Shown one piece after another: positions 10,532 to 21,288 of a stretch of 64,000 bases of DNA. This DNA is from Botryococcus braunii (taxonomy: Eukaryota > Chlorophyta > Trebouxiophyceae). The notes below the pieces were generated by a model. That model made no database searches. It was not told the DNA's origin and worked only from the letters and a program-made list of their open reading frames with translations. Where the stretch lies: positions 17,501 through 81,500 of the forward strand of contig KV908509.1 in NCBI GenBank assembly GCA_002005505.1, in the 5' to 3' direction. The number at the start of each line of letters is the position of its first letter. Within the stretch, counting starts at the first letter, position 1. The position numbers and the translations under genes were made by a program.

Positions 10532-13500
10532 CTAAGGGCGAATCCGAGGGATTGTGCCCCTGGGAGGCAATGGAGGCAACCCGTGACTCCCTCTGTACTG
10601 CTCCACTTGCTGGCGGCAGCGCGTAAAATTCGTGAGTGGTTCCCACGTATCGTCGTCGGGCGTGTAACCTTTCCATCGCACAAGGTATTGCATATGCGGG
10701 GTTCCATCCGGGTCGTAGAGAGTGCGGCCGCGGTCGTCCATGAGTGGCTTGTGGTCCACAATGCCACCAGTCTCGTATTCGATATGGTCGTTGACGAGGT
10801 GCGGGGGCGGCGGCGGCGGACGCACACGTGCGACATCAGCGGTACGGTAGGGGGTGAGGAAGTTGACATTCACGGTCGGATGATACCGGTCGTAGCCGTC
10901 TGGAAACTCCAAGCGGTACGCGTTGGGGCCAGGCGAGCTAAGGACCTTGAAGGGTCCCACACGCCGAGGCGCAAACTTCTGTGGAAGTTTCCTGTGAACT
11001 GCAAAGAAATCCCGATCCACAAGCACGTAGTCACCCGGCGCAAACGACACATCGCTGCGACGCCTATTTGCATAGGCAGTTTGCCGGTCCTGGGCTGCAG
11101 CCAAAAACTTTTGTGCCCGTCGGATGTCCAAACCCATCTTCCTCACAAACTCATCCGCACTCCCAACTCCAGTTTTTCCCAAGTGCCCATTCACAAACGG
11201 GACGTTCGGATCTTGACCATATGTAAGCCTGAAGGGTGTTGTGTTGATAGAAGTTTGCCAAGAGTTATTGTACGCAAATTCGGCTTCGGGCAAATAACTA
11301 TCCCAATCCCTTCCATGATCTGCAACATAATGTTTCAGATAGTCTCCCAAAATGCGGTTTGTCCTTTCAGTTTGCCCATCTGTTTGAGGATGGAAGGCAG
11401 TTGAAAGGGCAGGCCGACATCCCGTAAGTTCATGTAACGCCTTCATAAACTTACTCACAAAGCGGGGGTCCCGATCAGAAACAATTTCCTCCGGATATCC
11501 ATGATACATCCATACCCGTGTCCTTAGCAATTGTGCCACCGTATAAGCATCCGCATTCATGGTTGTAGCTGCAAAATGAGCACACTTGCTAAGCCTATCC
11601 ACGACAACCCAAATAGCATCATTTCCATTGGAAGTCTTTGGCAAATTAGTAATGAAATCCATGGACAAACTTTGCCACTTCCTGACTGGTATTTGTAAAG
11701 GGTGAAGAAGACCAGCAGGCAAAGTATTCCGAGCCTTGACCCGCTGGCAAGAGTCACAATGAGCAACATAGGCTCTGACATCCTCATACATTCCAGGCCA
11801 ATACCATTCCCTTGTGAGAAGCTCATACATGCGAGTTACTCCAGGGTGGCCAACATGAGGCGGGTCATGCAATGCTTCCAAAATTCCACGTCGCAGATTC
11901 TCAACAACAAGTTCCCCATTCTTCCTTTCCTCAAACAATGCAGGAACATACTTCCGTCCATTCCTTTCCCAAAAGCCTCCCTTAAGACTAACCTTCCGAC
12001 GATTCGCGCGCACTGCCAACCAAGGATCATCTGTGTAAGCCTTCCCAAGTTTTCCAAGTAAGGTTTCGTACCCATCGGTATCGGGGGTGAGCTCACTTGG
12101 GCTGGCCAACCCAATTTGCTCCATCGTGCCCAGGGGGTCTTGGACCTCCTGAGCGGGCTCCGTGACTTTTCGAACCTTGCGGGACCGAGCTGCATCCAAT
12201 CTGGAGGGGGTGAGGCAGTCCGGAGAGGGGCGCGTACGCTTGCGCCGGAGGGCAACCCCGGCCACTACTCCATTGTCCCTCCCCCCAGATCCAGGGTGAC
12301 CATGTTGAGTGAAACACCTGGAGAGCGGGTCCGCAATGTTGGTCTTTCCCGGTTCCCATACCCATTCAATCTCAAACTCCTGCAGGCGCTCGGCCCACCG
12401 AGCCCTCCGAGGACTAAGCCCAACCTGTTGACCCAAGAAGGTATTACACTTGTGATCCGTTACCACTGTCACTGGCTTCCCCAAAAGATAACATCTCCAT
12501 TCCGTGAGAGCATACACCACAGCCAATAATTCCCGTTCCGTGGCACTGTAGTTCCTCTCGCTTGCTCCCAACTTCTTGCTAAAATAAGCACAAACCTTCC
12601 CATCTTGAAACAACACAGCTCCCACGCCGTAATCGCATGCGTCGCACACCACCTTGAATGGCCGACGTACATCCGGGAGTGTCAGGATAGGGGCTCTTAC
12701 CAATGCTTCCTTGATTTTGGTGAATGCTTCCTGTTGCTCCTGTCCCCACTTCCAAGGTGCCTTTGCTCCAGAGAGAGCGGTCAATGGGGTTGCTAGGATA
12801 CTATAGTTTTGGATGAATTTGCGAAAATAGTTAGACAACCCCAAAAACCTTCTAACTTCCGTTACGTTTGTGGGTGAAGGCCACTCTTGCACCACCTTGA
12901 CTTTATCCATATCCACTTCCAATCCATTTGCACCAATAATGTGTCCCAAGTACTTCAATTGGTTCTCAAAGAAAGAACATTTAACAGGTTTTGCCAAGAG
13001 TTGATGTTCACGCAGACGGGTGAAAACTCTCTCCAACTGCCCCAAGTGTTCATCTTCCGTTTTGCTGTAAATGAGCACATCATCTAAATACACCACCACA
13101 AATCCTTCCCTTATAAAGTCATGAAAGACTTCATTCATCAACCTCTGAAATGTGGCGGGGGCATTTGTCAGACCAAAGGGGAGAACAAGAAATTCGTACA
13201 AACCAAAAGGGGTCCGAAAGGCAGTCTTTGGCACATCCTCCTTCCGAAGCCTGACCTGATGGTATCCAGACAGTAAGTCCAAGCTTGAAAACACTTTTGC
13301 TCCCTTAAGTTTATCTAACAGGTCATCAATTCTGGGTAGAGGGTATCTATCAGAGATGGTGATTTTGTTGAGGGGACGGTAATCTATAACCATCCGTAAA
13401 CTTCCATCCTTCTTCCTAACGAACAAAACAGGTGAAGCAAAAGGGGAGCAACTTGGCCTGATCAATCCCAATTTCAACATCTCATCCACTGTTTTCTGGC

Positions 13501-14698
13501 ACTCCGCAAGCTCACTTGGAGCTAGCCGGTACGCGGGCCTATTGGGAGGCCGATGTCCTTCCTCCAAATTTATTGTGTGAAATACTTCCCTTTCCGGAGG
13601 TAGCCCCGGGAGTTGCTTGGCAAACAAATCCTCATTAACACGTAACAACTCCTTCAATGCCTGCGGTTTTCCTTCCAACATATCATTTATTTGTTGAGTG
13701 AAAGTCATACCGGTACCACTGGTGGGTTTTGTGACGACGGGCGTGTCGTCCACAGATTGGTCGGTATCCGCCAGGTCGACCCCACTTGAGGCGTCCTCCG
13801 CGGTGATGTCCATCAACTCAGCCTGGTCATTCACAAGCACAGTATACAAGCAAACTTTCCATACATCTTGCCCCTTCCATCCCCTTCCATTCCTGTCCTT
13901 CCTTCCCTCCTTCCTTTCTTTTGCTTGAAGACCCCAAACAAGTTTTGGCCCAACCGGCAAGGGTGAATCTGCTCGTGTTAAGGTAACCCACTTCCCATGA
14001 TGTCTAAAGTGAGCAGCTTTCACACGAAAATCAATGGAGGCTCCCCTTGCTTCCATCCAATCCTGCCCCAAAATCATGTCTACCCCATCAATCATGGCAG
14101 GGCTTACAATGAAGTTATGACGGGAGCTTACACCGGGCTTAAGCGTAAATGACACATCGACCGTTCCTTTCGTATCAGACACACTTCCATCCGCAAGAGT
14201 CACTGAGATACTCGAGGGTTTATAGCGCACCCCAAGTCCTTGCAAAGTATCACTTTTAATAAAGGAATGAGACGCCCCACTGTCAAACAACACTGAAAGG
14301 ATTTTCCCCTTAACATTCGCAGGAAAGGTCATAGCGAGCGGAGAGTCAGTAGTAACACTTCCCATGGTGAGTGTGGGTCTTGGGGGAACCACACAACATA
14401 TAAAAGAGAATGGGTATACACTAGTTTGACCATTCATGTCTACCGCCTGTCCCTTCCTTCCTGAACACACTTCCACAATCCTTCCTTGCATACGGTGAGC
14501 ATAGAGACTCTTACTTTTCCAAGCTTTCCTTCCCACAATGAAACAACAAGTGAGGGACGGGTTGCACCTTTGTTCCCCTAAAAACTTGGAAATCTCAGAT
14601 TCAGCCTTCCTAACATTTGGCACCACAAGGTTCACCCCTTCCTTTCCCAATTTGGAGGCCACAAGAGAGTGCAATTCATGCAAGCAAGTGGCATCCAT
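10532..14698 (-). CDS. G1 Pol polyprotein (chromovirus)
   Basis: 1,388 residues. In order: N-terminal extension; aspartic protease (VLFDSGASHSFI about residue 135, then DMILGQDWM); RT (SPFASPVLFVRKKDGS, IDYRPLNKIT, VVYLDDVLIYSKT); RNase H (VVCDACDYGVGAVLFQ ... YSATERELLAVVYAL); integrase zinc finger (HVGHPG ... HCDSCQ), D,D,E core (SMDFITNLPK, DRDPRF, HPQTDGQTERTNR); C-terminal chromodomain (YLVRWKGYTPDDDTWEP). The chromodomain marks a chromovirus, a lineage that can target modified histones. The ATG lies 11 nt after the gag stop and in another frame, suggesting coupled reinitiation rather than a fusion protein. No lesion seen. Confidence 0.95.
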   Translation of the reverse strand: MDATCLHELHSLVASKLGKEGVNLVVPNVRKAESEISKFLGEQRCNPSLTCCFIVGRKAWKSKSLYAHRMQGRIVEVCSGRKGQAVDMNGQTSVYPFSFICCVVPPRPTLTMGSVTTDSPLAMTFPANVKGKILSVLFDSGASHSFIKSDTLQGLGVRYKPSSISVTLADGSVSDTKGTVDVSFTLKPGVSSRHNFIVSPAMIDGVDMILGQDWMEARGASIDFRVKAAHFRHHGKWVTLTRADSPLPVGPKLVWGLQAKERKEGRKDRNGRGWKGQDVWKVCLYTVLVNDQAELMDITAEDASSGVDLADTDQSVDDTPVVTKPTSGTGMTFTQQINDMLEGKPQALKELLRVNEDLFAKQLPGLPPEREVFHTINLEEGHRPPNRPAYRLAPSELAECQKTVDEMLKLGLIRPSCSPFASPVLFVRKKDGSLRMVIDYRPLNKITISDRYPLPRIDDLLDKLKGAKVFSSLDLLSGYHQVRLRKEDVPKTAFRTPFGLYEFLVLPFGLTNAPATFQRLMNEVFHDFIREGFVVVYLDDVLIYSKTEDEHLGQLERVFTRLREHQLLAKPVKCSFFENQLKYLGHIIGANGLEVDMDKVKVVQEWPSPTNVTEVRRFLGLSNYFRKFIQNYSILATPLTALSGAKAPWKWGQEQQEAFTKIKEALVRAPILTLPDVRRPFKVVCDACDYGVGAVLFQDGKVCAYFSKKLGASERNYSATERELLAVVYALTEWRCYLLGKPVTVVTDHKCNTFLGQQVGLSPRRARWAERLQEFEIEWVWEPGKTNIADPLSRCFTQHGHPGSGGRDNGVVAGVALRRKRTRPSPDCLTPSRLDAARSRKVRKVTEPAQEVQDPLGTMEQIGLASPSELTPDTDGYETLLGKLGKAYTDDPWLAVRANRRKVSLKGGFWERNGRKYVPALFEERKNGELVVENLRRGILEALHDPPHVGHPGVTRMYELLTREWYWPGMYEDVRAYVAHCDSCQRVKARNTLPAGLLHPLQIPVRKWQSLSMDFITNLPKTSNGNDAIWVVVDRLSKCAHFAATTMNADAYTVAQLLRTRVWMYHGYPEEIVSDRDPRFVSKFMKALHELTGCRPALSTAFHPQTDGQTERTNRILGDYLKHYVADHGRDWDSYLPEAEFAYNNSWQTSINTTPFRLTYGQDPNVPFVNGHLGKTGVGSADEFVRKMGLDIRRAQKFLAAAQDRQTAYANRRRSDVSFAPGDYVLVDRDFFAVHRKLPQKFAPRRVGPFKVLSSPGPNAYRLEFPDGYDRYHPTVNVNFLTPYRTADVARVRPPPPPPHLVNDHIEYETGGIVDHKPLMDDRGRTLYDPDGTPHMQYLVRWKGYTPDDDTWEPLTNFTRCRQQVEQYRGSHGLPPLPPRGTIPRIRP

Positions 14699-14709
14699 GG
14701 CTTCAGAAT

Positions 14710-15924
14710 TTACTTTTGAGGATTATGCCCCGGCCCTTTTCCCTTCCAATGTTCTCCCCGGCCACCACGGCCCTTCCACTGCCCACCTCGAGCTTGATTA
14801 GAGGGAAAAGGAGGAGGTGGGGGCAATTGACTGTCGCGCCTGCTCTTCCTTTGCAAGTAGTCCCGCTTGGCCTGACATTGCCATTGCTCGTGACCAAAGT
14901 TTTTGCAGAAGTAACACTGGCGCTCGGAGGGGACGCTAGTCCGGGAATCTAACTTCCCACCAACGCTGTGGCCGACGGCTCCAAGCACAGGCCCCTGGGT
15001 GAATCCCGGAAAGTGTGCCGGCGTGCTTATGGGAGTCCTCTTCACAGCTTTGAGAACCTTCCTTCCTTCCTGTCCCCTCAGCATCCCCCCTGACTTTAAG
15101 TTACTTTCATATTGCACCACATAAGTGCACAATACGTCGAGGTCTGAGAATCTAACACCAGTTTGTGGGTTTATCGTGCAAGCAACTCTAATATGAGCAT
15201 TCAAGCCTTTGAGAAACATGTATATTTTATCATTTTCGCATATCTCATACTCAGTTTCAACGTCACTCAAGAGCGTTATGAACCTTTCGATATATTTTTC
15301 AACACTTTCATGGCCTTGATAGACATGATCAAGCTTTTGGCGTGCGGCCATAACAAGGTCGGTTGAGTCATAGCGGTTCCCCATAAAAGTCTTGAACTCC
15401 TCCCAAGTTGCTTCCATTTGATCCCCTTCCCGTTCCTTCCTTTTTAAGTGAGTTCCCCACACCTTTGTAGGTCGCTCCTCCATGCACTGGAGTGCGACTG
15501 CCACCCACTTGTCACGTGCCACATTCGAGATGTCAGCATAAGATTCTACTTTGCTAGCAAAGAACTGGAAACTCCCCCGTTTGCCCGTGAACATTGCGGG
15601 TGTAGGCACACGCACTACGTGATTTGAGGATGGCGTCCGCTGGGAAGCTCGTTGACCCTCCAAGGCCTCGATCCTTTTGAGTAGCTTAGCAATCAAAATT
15701 TGGGTTCTGTCTTTCTTCAAGGGTTTCTTCATTGGTGCAAGCTTGGTTTTCCGTTTGGGTGTGGGTTTAGGCGGTGGAGCTGGTTCCGTTTCAAACTCCT
15801 CTTGCATGAGATCGTCCACTTCGACACCCTCCTTTTCAAGCCCTTCCAACAATTCCTTTTCCAACAAAGGGATACCAGCGTACTTGCTTCCTTTCCTGAC
15901 GGACGCCATACTCGCAAGGGACAA
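14710..15924 (-). CDS. G1 Gag
   Basis: 404 residues from the first ATG about 65 nt after the 5' LTR. An acidic and Lys/Pro-rich N-terminus precedes a Ty3-type Gag core (VPTPAMFTGKRGSFQFFASK ... TWEEFKTFMGNRYDSTD ... ESVEKYIERF), then a CCHC knuckle (CYFCKNFGHEQWQC) and a Gly/Arg/Lys-rich tail (RGGQWKGRGGRG) likely to bind RNA. No break. Ends TAA just before pol. G2 has the same protein without a usable start. Confidence 0.93.
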   Translation of the reverse strand: MSLASMASVRKGSKYAGIPLLEKELLEGLEKEGVEVDDLMQEEFETEPAPPPKPTPKRKTKLAPMKKPLKKDRTQILIAKLLKRIEALEGQRASQRTPSSNHVVRVPTPAMFTGKRGSFQFFASKVESYADISNVARDKWVAVALQCMEERPTKVWGTHLKRKEREGDQMEATWEEFKTFMGNRYDSTDLVMAARQKLDHVYQGHESVEKYIERFITLLSDVETEYEICENDKIYMFLKGLNAHIRVACTINPQTGVRFSDLDVLCTYVVQYESNLKSGGMLRGQEGRKVLKAVKRTPISTPAHFPGFTQGPVLGAVGHSVGGKLDSRTSVPSERQCYFCKNFGHEQWQCQAKRDYLQRKSRRDSQLPPPPPFPSNQARGGQWKGRGGRGEHWKGKGPGHNPQK

Positions 15925-15975
15925 TCCGATGGCAACCTTCCTTACGTCTCCCTTCGAACCGAGGCTCTAACCGCC

Positions 15976-15987
15976 TCGCCGATACCA
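15976..15987 (-). other. G1 primer-binding site
   Basis: Sense TGGTATCGGCGA, two bases after the LTR end. It fits a tRNA 3' end beginning with the universal TGG complement of CCA. The tRNA could not be assigned. G2 and the gag-only element share the site. Confidence 0.7.
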
Positions 15988-15989
15988 AA

Positions 15990-16478
15990 TGAAACAAAGG
16001 GAGACGTGTATGCAAGTTTAATAATAAGAGATACTAGGGTTTAAGGAAGGGGTGACACCGCGAGACAGTAAACGTGACGCCGATTCCTCTTACAATACGC
16101 AGCTCCTCCTCACGCAGGCGATTCCGAGTCTCCAATAAACAATATGGCCAACGCTAATACAATATAATATGCAACAGATATATCCAGGCCCCAAAGATAA
16201 GTGTGTCTCTCGAAGTGTGAGTCCCACTTGTGGTGAACCCGGCTACATCGCCCTTCTATGTGATGCTCTCGCGAGCACCACGAGAAGGATGACGAGAGGG
16301 CATCCTTTTGGACATTTCATGAACATCCTATATTGTGAAGCTTCTCGTAGTACGACGTGCGTGAAGACACATGCGCACACATGCAGGCGTGCACGTAATT
16401 CGAAAGACCTGCACATAATTCGAAAGGCGAGCCGCATGAGGTACGCAGACGCGGCACCGCACGCGTCACCTCACTACA
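15990..16478 (-). repeat. 5' LTR of G1
   Basis: 489 bp, one visible difference from 9520-10008. Bounded on the right by CAATA. Confidence 0.95.
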
Positions 16479-17315
16479 CAATATGTGGATCATCAGAGAT
16501 CAAAACAAAACAGTTACTTAACCAGCAGGAGCATGCTTGTTATACGTATCTGTACTCACCGCTATAACCAGTGTGCAACTCGTCACACACAAATAGCCTT
16601 ACTGTTCGCACAACAGTAACATACAAGCAATGCAGCTCCTGCAACACAAGACACATGTAATGTTTCATAATCAGCAGAAACATCAGTACGCATGTGCTTA
16701 ACGCCTACGATCGCAGCCAGACGACTGCGACCGTTACCCTTGCCAGCGATCGCAAGCTTACCTGTATTGAAATGAATGTGACAGCAGTATATCAAGCAGT
16801 CCTTCAATACAGAGCAAACACTATTCAGCTTGGAGCTCGAAGCCCAGATGCATTCCACACCCCATCGACTGCCAAGCTTGCTCGCGATCTGGCGTTTATA
16901 TGCCTTCTGATCGTAACCGGCGGTAACGGTACAGTTCCTTTCGAGAGGCTGCACCGTACTGCATGGTCACATAAACAACCCTGACTTGGCCCTATGCCAA
17001 CGTGTAGCTCTATAGCTGCACCAGGGATCTCATACTTATACACGCGTACACACTCAATGGAGTCTTTACCTTGTGACCTTACCGTCACTAGTACAAGACC
17101 TGTACTGCATGGAGGTCACTTATATGATCAACCTAACTGAACATAATACAATACCCTTTGACACGCAATCAGGCGCATCTTCTTACTTGTACTCCACACG
17201 TGGAGAAATTCAAGTTATACAATGTTTCCTAAAACCACTTGATAAACTGATAGCGCCCGTGTATCTAGTACGTTTGCCATCACGTATCTATACGTACCAA
17301 TCAGTTTATACAACA

Positions 17316-17459
17316 ATCTTCCCCTTTTAGAAAACATGTATAATGTCGTTCATTAATGTTGAGTTCAATTGTTCCCATTAACGCACTACTCTTCCGAGCC
17401 AAACTTAGAATCTTTGAAGCCCTAAAGCCCTAAAGCCCTAGAACTTCAACACTCTAGGC
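17316..17459 (-). other. D 3' untranslated region and polypurine tract
   Basis: In sense, from the pol stop (17460-17462) to the 3' LTR. It contains three tandem TAGGGCTT units (plus 17418-17441), similar to the plant telomere repeat, and ends with AAAAGGGGAAG next to the LTR, a good polypurine tract. Confidence 0.7.
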
Positions 17460-20400
17460 TTAACCCATTCTCAAGCTGTCACGATGCTTGAGAAATGCTG
17501 GACTGGCCAACGGCTTTGTAAAAATGTCAGCCACATTTTCCTCTGTGTTGACGTACACCGGCGTGATCTGCCCCCATGCTACCTTTTCCCTCGCTTGATG
17601 ATAGCACACGCTAATATGCTTGGTGTACTTGGACAATACATGGTTTTGCAGATTTGCAATACAGCCCATGTTGTCCATTCTTAATTCTACACCAGACACA
17701 GACTGACCGAGCTCCTCCAACAAGCTCCCAAGCCATACTCCTTCCTTTATTGCATGGCTCGCCGCAATAAACTCCGCCTCGACAGTGGAAGTAGCAACTG
17801 ACTGTTGCTTCTTACTTCCCCACGACACTGCTCCCCCATTCAGCATGAACACGAAACCAGTTGTTGATTTTCGTGTATCAACATCTCCCGCAAAATCTGA
17901 ATCTACAAAGCCAGCCAGACTTTGCTTCCCCTTTCCCCCATAAACCAAACCCATCTCCTTGGTGCCCAACAGGTATCTCACAATCCTCAACCCTGCACGC
18001 ATGTGTGCAGTGGTTGGGGCAGCACGGTAACGTGCCAGCAGGCTTACTGCCTGTGAAATATCAGGACGAGTGGTATTGGCCAGGTACTGCAGTGACCCTA
18101 CGAGTTCCAGGTACCGGTGTCCGTCCGGTAGTGGAGACCCTGAACCCGCACTCTCATCCCCCACCTTCCCTTGTGGAAGCTCTGTCTGCACAAAGCTTTT
18201 ACACATGGGTGTGCTCACTCCCTTGTCACTCTCACTCACTCCAAATGACTCAGCAAGATCCTTGATCTTCTGAGCGTTGGAAATCACTATCACTCCCCCA
18301 TCGCGATCACGCCTGACTTCACTTCCGAGGAAATTCTTCACTTCCCCCAAGTCGTGAACCTTAAATCTTGCTTTCAACTCACCCTTGATTTCTGACACTC
18401 TCTCACCACTCTTGCAGATGATCAGCAAATCATCCACATAGGTAACAATGAACGCCCGGTCTTCACCCCTTCCGGAGTCCAAGAATAAGGCCGGGTCGCT
18501 CCTACATGCCTTGAAACCCATCTCTCCAAGATCCTTGGAGAGACTTTTGTGCCATGCCCGAGGTGCCTGCTTGAGTCCATACAAAGCCTTCCTCAAGCGA
18601 AACACCTCCCTTTTATCACCATTAGAGAAACCAGGAGGCTGCGTTACATACACCTCCTCCTCTAATTCTCCATTGAGAAATGCCGTCTTGATATCCACTT
18701 GGTGGATTTCAAGATTTTCTGTTGCTGCAATATTCAGCAACACTCTCCTACATGCATGGGTGCTGACAGGTGCAAAGGTTTGATCACAATCTATACCTTC
18801 TACCTGCCTGCAACCTTGCGCTACGAGTCTTGCCTTAAACCGGATGACATCGCCATATTCATCCGTCTTTAAGGCAAACACCCAAATCAGAGGAATCACT
18901 TTTGCTCCCTCTGGCCTCCTCACCACCTCATACGTGTCACATTCTTCAATAGCATCTAGCTCCTCTTGCATGGCTTGCTTCCAGTACTCCTTTTGAGGAC
19001 TGGCAAGCGCTTCTCCAATGTGTTTTGGAATGGACAACTCTGATGCTTTCAATTTTGCCTCCTCAACTACTACTGCATGGGCTTTTACTTGCGTGTGATA
19101 TGCCCCAGGAACATACTTATCTGGCGGGCCAACTCTCTCTCTCAATTCGTAACGCCCACCACCTCTTCCCCTCTCTGCATTCTCCTCATTATCATGCTGC
19201 TCTTCGTCTCTCTCACTTGCCTGCCCTTGACTTTCACCATCACCATTTCCCTCATCAGTCACTTCCCCGGCTGGAAGTTCTGCAGGAAGCTGCTGCAGCA
19301 CCTCCCGTGCACGCCTCATGACTTCATGCATATCGTCCGTTCGTAATTCCGGGTTTATCGCAATTTCGCGCGGGGCATCAATTGCCTCTTCCCCGGAAAC
19401 CTCAGGTACCTCCTCTTCATCATGAAACAACTCTTCAACCCTCATTTCAGGTTGTAGTGTGGGTGGAGTTACAACCGGATAGCCCAACTCATCTTCAATA
19501 AATCTCACATCCTTACTCACCATTACCTTGCCTTGCACCAGGATCCGATACGCCTTGGATCCTGTTTCATATCCCACAAACATGCCCGCAACTGAGCGCG
19601 GACCAAGTGCTGACAGCTGCCTATCAGGCAGCTTCACATAAGCCAAACAACCCCAAACCTTCAGGTGAGCAACTGAGGGTTTCTTGCCATAGAATGCCTC
19701 ATACGGACAAGACTCCTTTCCACTGACGGCACTCACATTCAGCAGTCGTACCACAGTGTGTGCTGCCTCAGCCCATAGTTCAGGCCCTGCCTCTGCTGTG
19801 AAGAGGAGAGCCCTCACTCGTTCCTTGATTACCCTGTTTACACGCTCTACCTTGCCATTTTGTTGAGGCGTGTACGGTGCAGAGGTCTGATGCGCGATCC
19901 CCTTTCTGGCAAAGAAATCTGCCAGCTCGCGATTTACAAATTCAGTACCTCTGTCCGTCCTAACAGTGCCAACTTTACATTTAGTTGACACCTCCCAATT
20001 CAAGAGGACCTCTTGAACGAGTGCTCCTACCTCAGTCTTTGAACTGAACGTCCTGATTTGGATTCTATGCGAGAAGTCGTCCAAAAGGACCAGCATATAC
20101 TTCTCTCCATTCAGCCCAGCCACAGGCAGCTCTCCCACTACGTCCATATGGACTAGCTGAAGTCTCTCAGTAGACTCAGCCGCAGTGGAGGAAGGCGTGG
20201 GAGTCCTAGTCTGCTTCCCCCGTATACAACCGTCACAGTGAGTCACAACTCTTTCTACTTCACCCACACTTCCTTTAACCTCATTCACAATCTGCTCTCT
20301 CAACATTCTTGACATGCATACAACTCCCGGATGTCCCAACCTTTTGTGCCACAACTCTGTCTCTTCTCGTGTAGTTACTAAAAGTGCAGCCGCCCCTCCC

Positions 20401-21283
20401 CATGCACAGAGCCCACTTTTGTGTGACAGGAAGTATAAGCTCCCTTTCGGTTCAATGTCACACATGAACTCATTTGCTTGGCACATGACAGCCACATATT
20501 CCCCTTTTTCATTTACAGAGAATGTGCAGCCATCTTTGACAGCAGCTGACACGGACAAGAGGTTATCAGTCGCTGTCGGGACATACTCAACATGTGTAAG
20601 CAACACACTTCCCCCACCTTGCACAGATAGACACACATTTCCCTGTGCCTTTCGCAATCCTTGACCATCACTCGCTGCCAGTCCCAGTGGTTTGGCTTCA
20701 TCATAAACAATGACATTGGACATTAAATGCAAATCATTGCATGTATGGTTAGTAGCACCCGTGTCAACAATCCACTGCCCTTCCCCAGTGTTTTGTAACT
20801 TTGAGGATGCCATCCCTGCCCTTGGATTTACCTCTTCTCCAGTGGGTGGGTTACCTCGGTTAGGAGGGTGCACAAGTCTTGGGCAGTTCACTTTAATGTG
20901 CCCCCTCTCACCACACTCATAGCATGTCCGATTATCGTTCCTGACAGCCGGACCCGGCTTGCGGACAACAGCCGCCCTTGGAGCCCTTGGTTGCTGATCA
21001 TTGAAACCAATGGTTTCTGCAACCACCCTTACAGCAGCCAAGGTTTGGTTAATATTGCATGTAGCAGTGGAAGAAGATAAACTTGGTTTATGAGCATCAA
21101 ACTGGTACGGAAGGCACTTCAGGATTGACTTCTTGAGTTTTGTTTGCGTTACAAGCATGTTGTTATCGTTCAGTCTTTTTGCCAGCAGCTCTTTCCTAGC
21201 CACATATTCTTCCAACGTGCCCTCATTCCCCATTATTTCACTGTCCAACAGCTCCAGCCATTGGTCATTGATTTCCAAGTTTG
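17460..21283 (-). CDS. D gag-pol, main part (Gag C-terminus to RNase H)
   Basis: About 1,275 residues continuing gag-pol from 30635-31103 after A2 is removed with one CTCCC copy; the frame is kept across the join (Gln-Gly-Gly then Ala-Asn-Leu-Glu). In order: Gag helices (WLELLDSEIMG, LKKSILKCLP), CCHC knuckle (CYECGERGHIKVNC), protease (WIVDTGATNH), integrase HHCC (LWHKRLGHPG ... CDGCIRGK) and core (HMDVVGE, RTDRGTEF, PQQNGKVERVNR), spacer, RT (IHQVDIKTAFLNG, YVDDLLII), RNase H (GFVDSDFAGD ... VEAEFIAASHAIKE). No stop or shift, so D was intact until A2 inserted. Confidence 0.93.
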
Positions 21284-21288
21284 CTCCC

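Larger units (their letters stand above)
9520..16478 (-). mobile_element. Ty3 chromovirus G1, apparently intact
   Basis: 6,959-bp element with 489-bp LTRs (TG...CA) and target duplication CAATA (9515-9519 and 16479-16483). LTRs differ at one base that I can see (C/T in the ACGC/TAATAC stretch). Sense order: LTR, primer site, gag, pol (protease, RT, RNase H, integrase, chromodomain), about 500-nt 3' region with two hairpins, polypurine tract, LTR. Both ORFs are uninterrupted. This is the best candidate for a currently active element in the window. Confidence 0.95.
8849..17315 (-). repeat. 3' LTR of D, split by G1
   Basis: D LTR parts 8849-9519 and 16484-17315 (one CAATA copy counted once). 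It has the same exon/intron and spliced-copy architecture as the 5' LTR. G1 landed inside the second LTR intron. A TATA box (sense TATAAA, plus 16895-16900) lies about 30 bp upstream of the block starting CAGTCGATGG (plus 16862-16871). Confidence 0.9.

Noticed and set aside
19025..19346. Plus-strand ORFs over the D integrase-RT spacer
   Set aside because: They are shadows of the intact minus-strand gag-pol frame.
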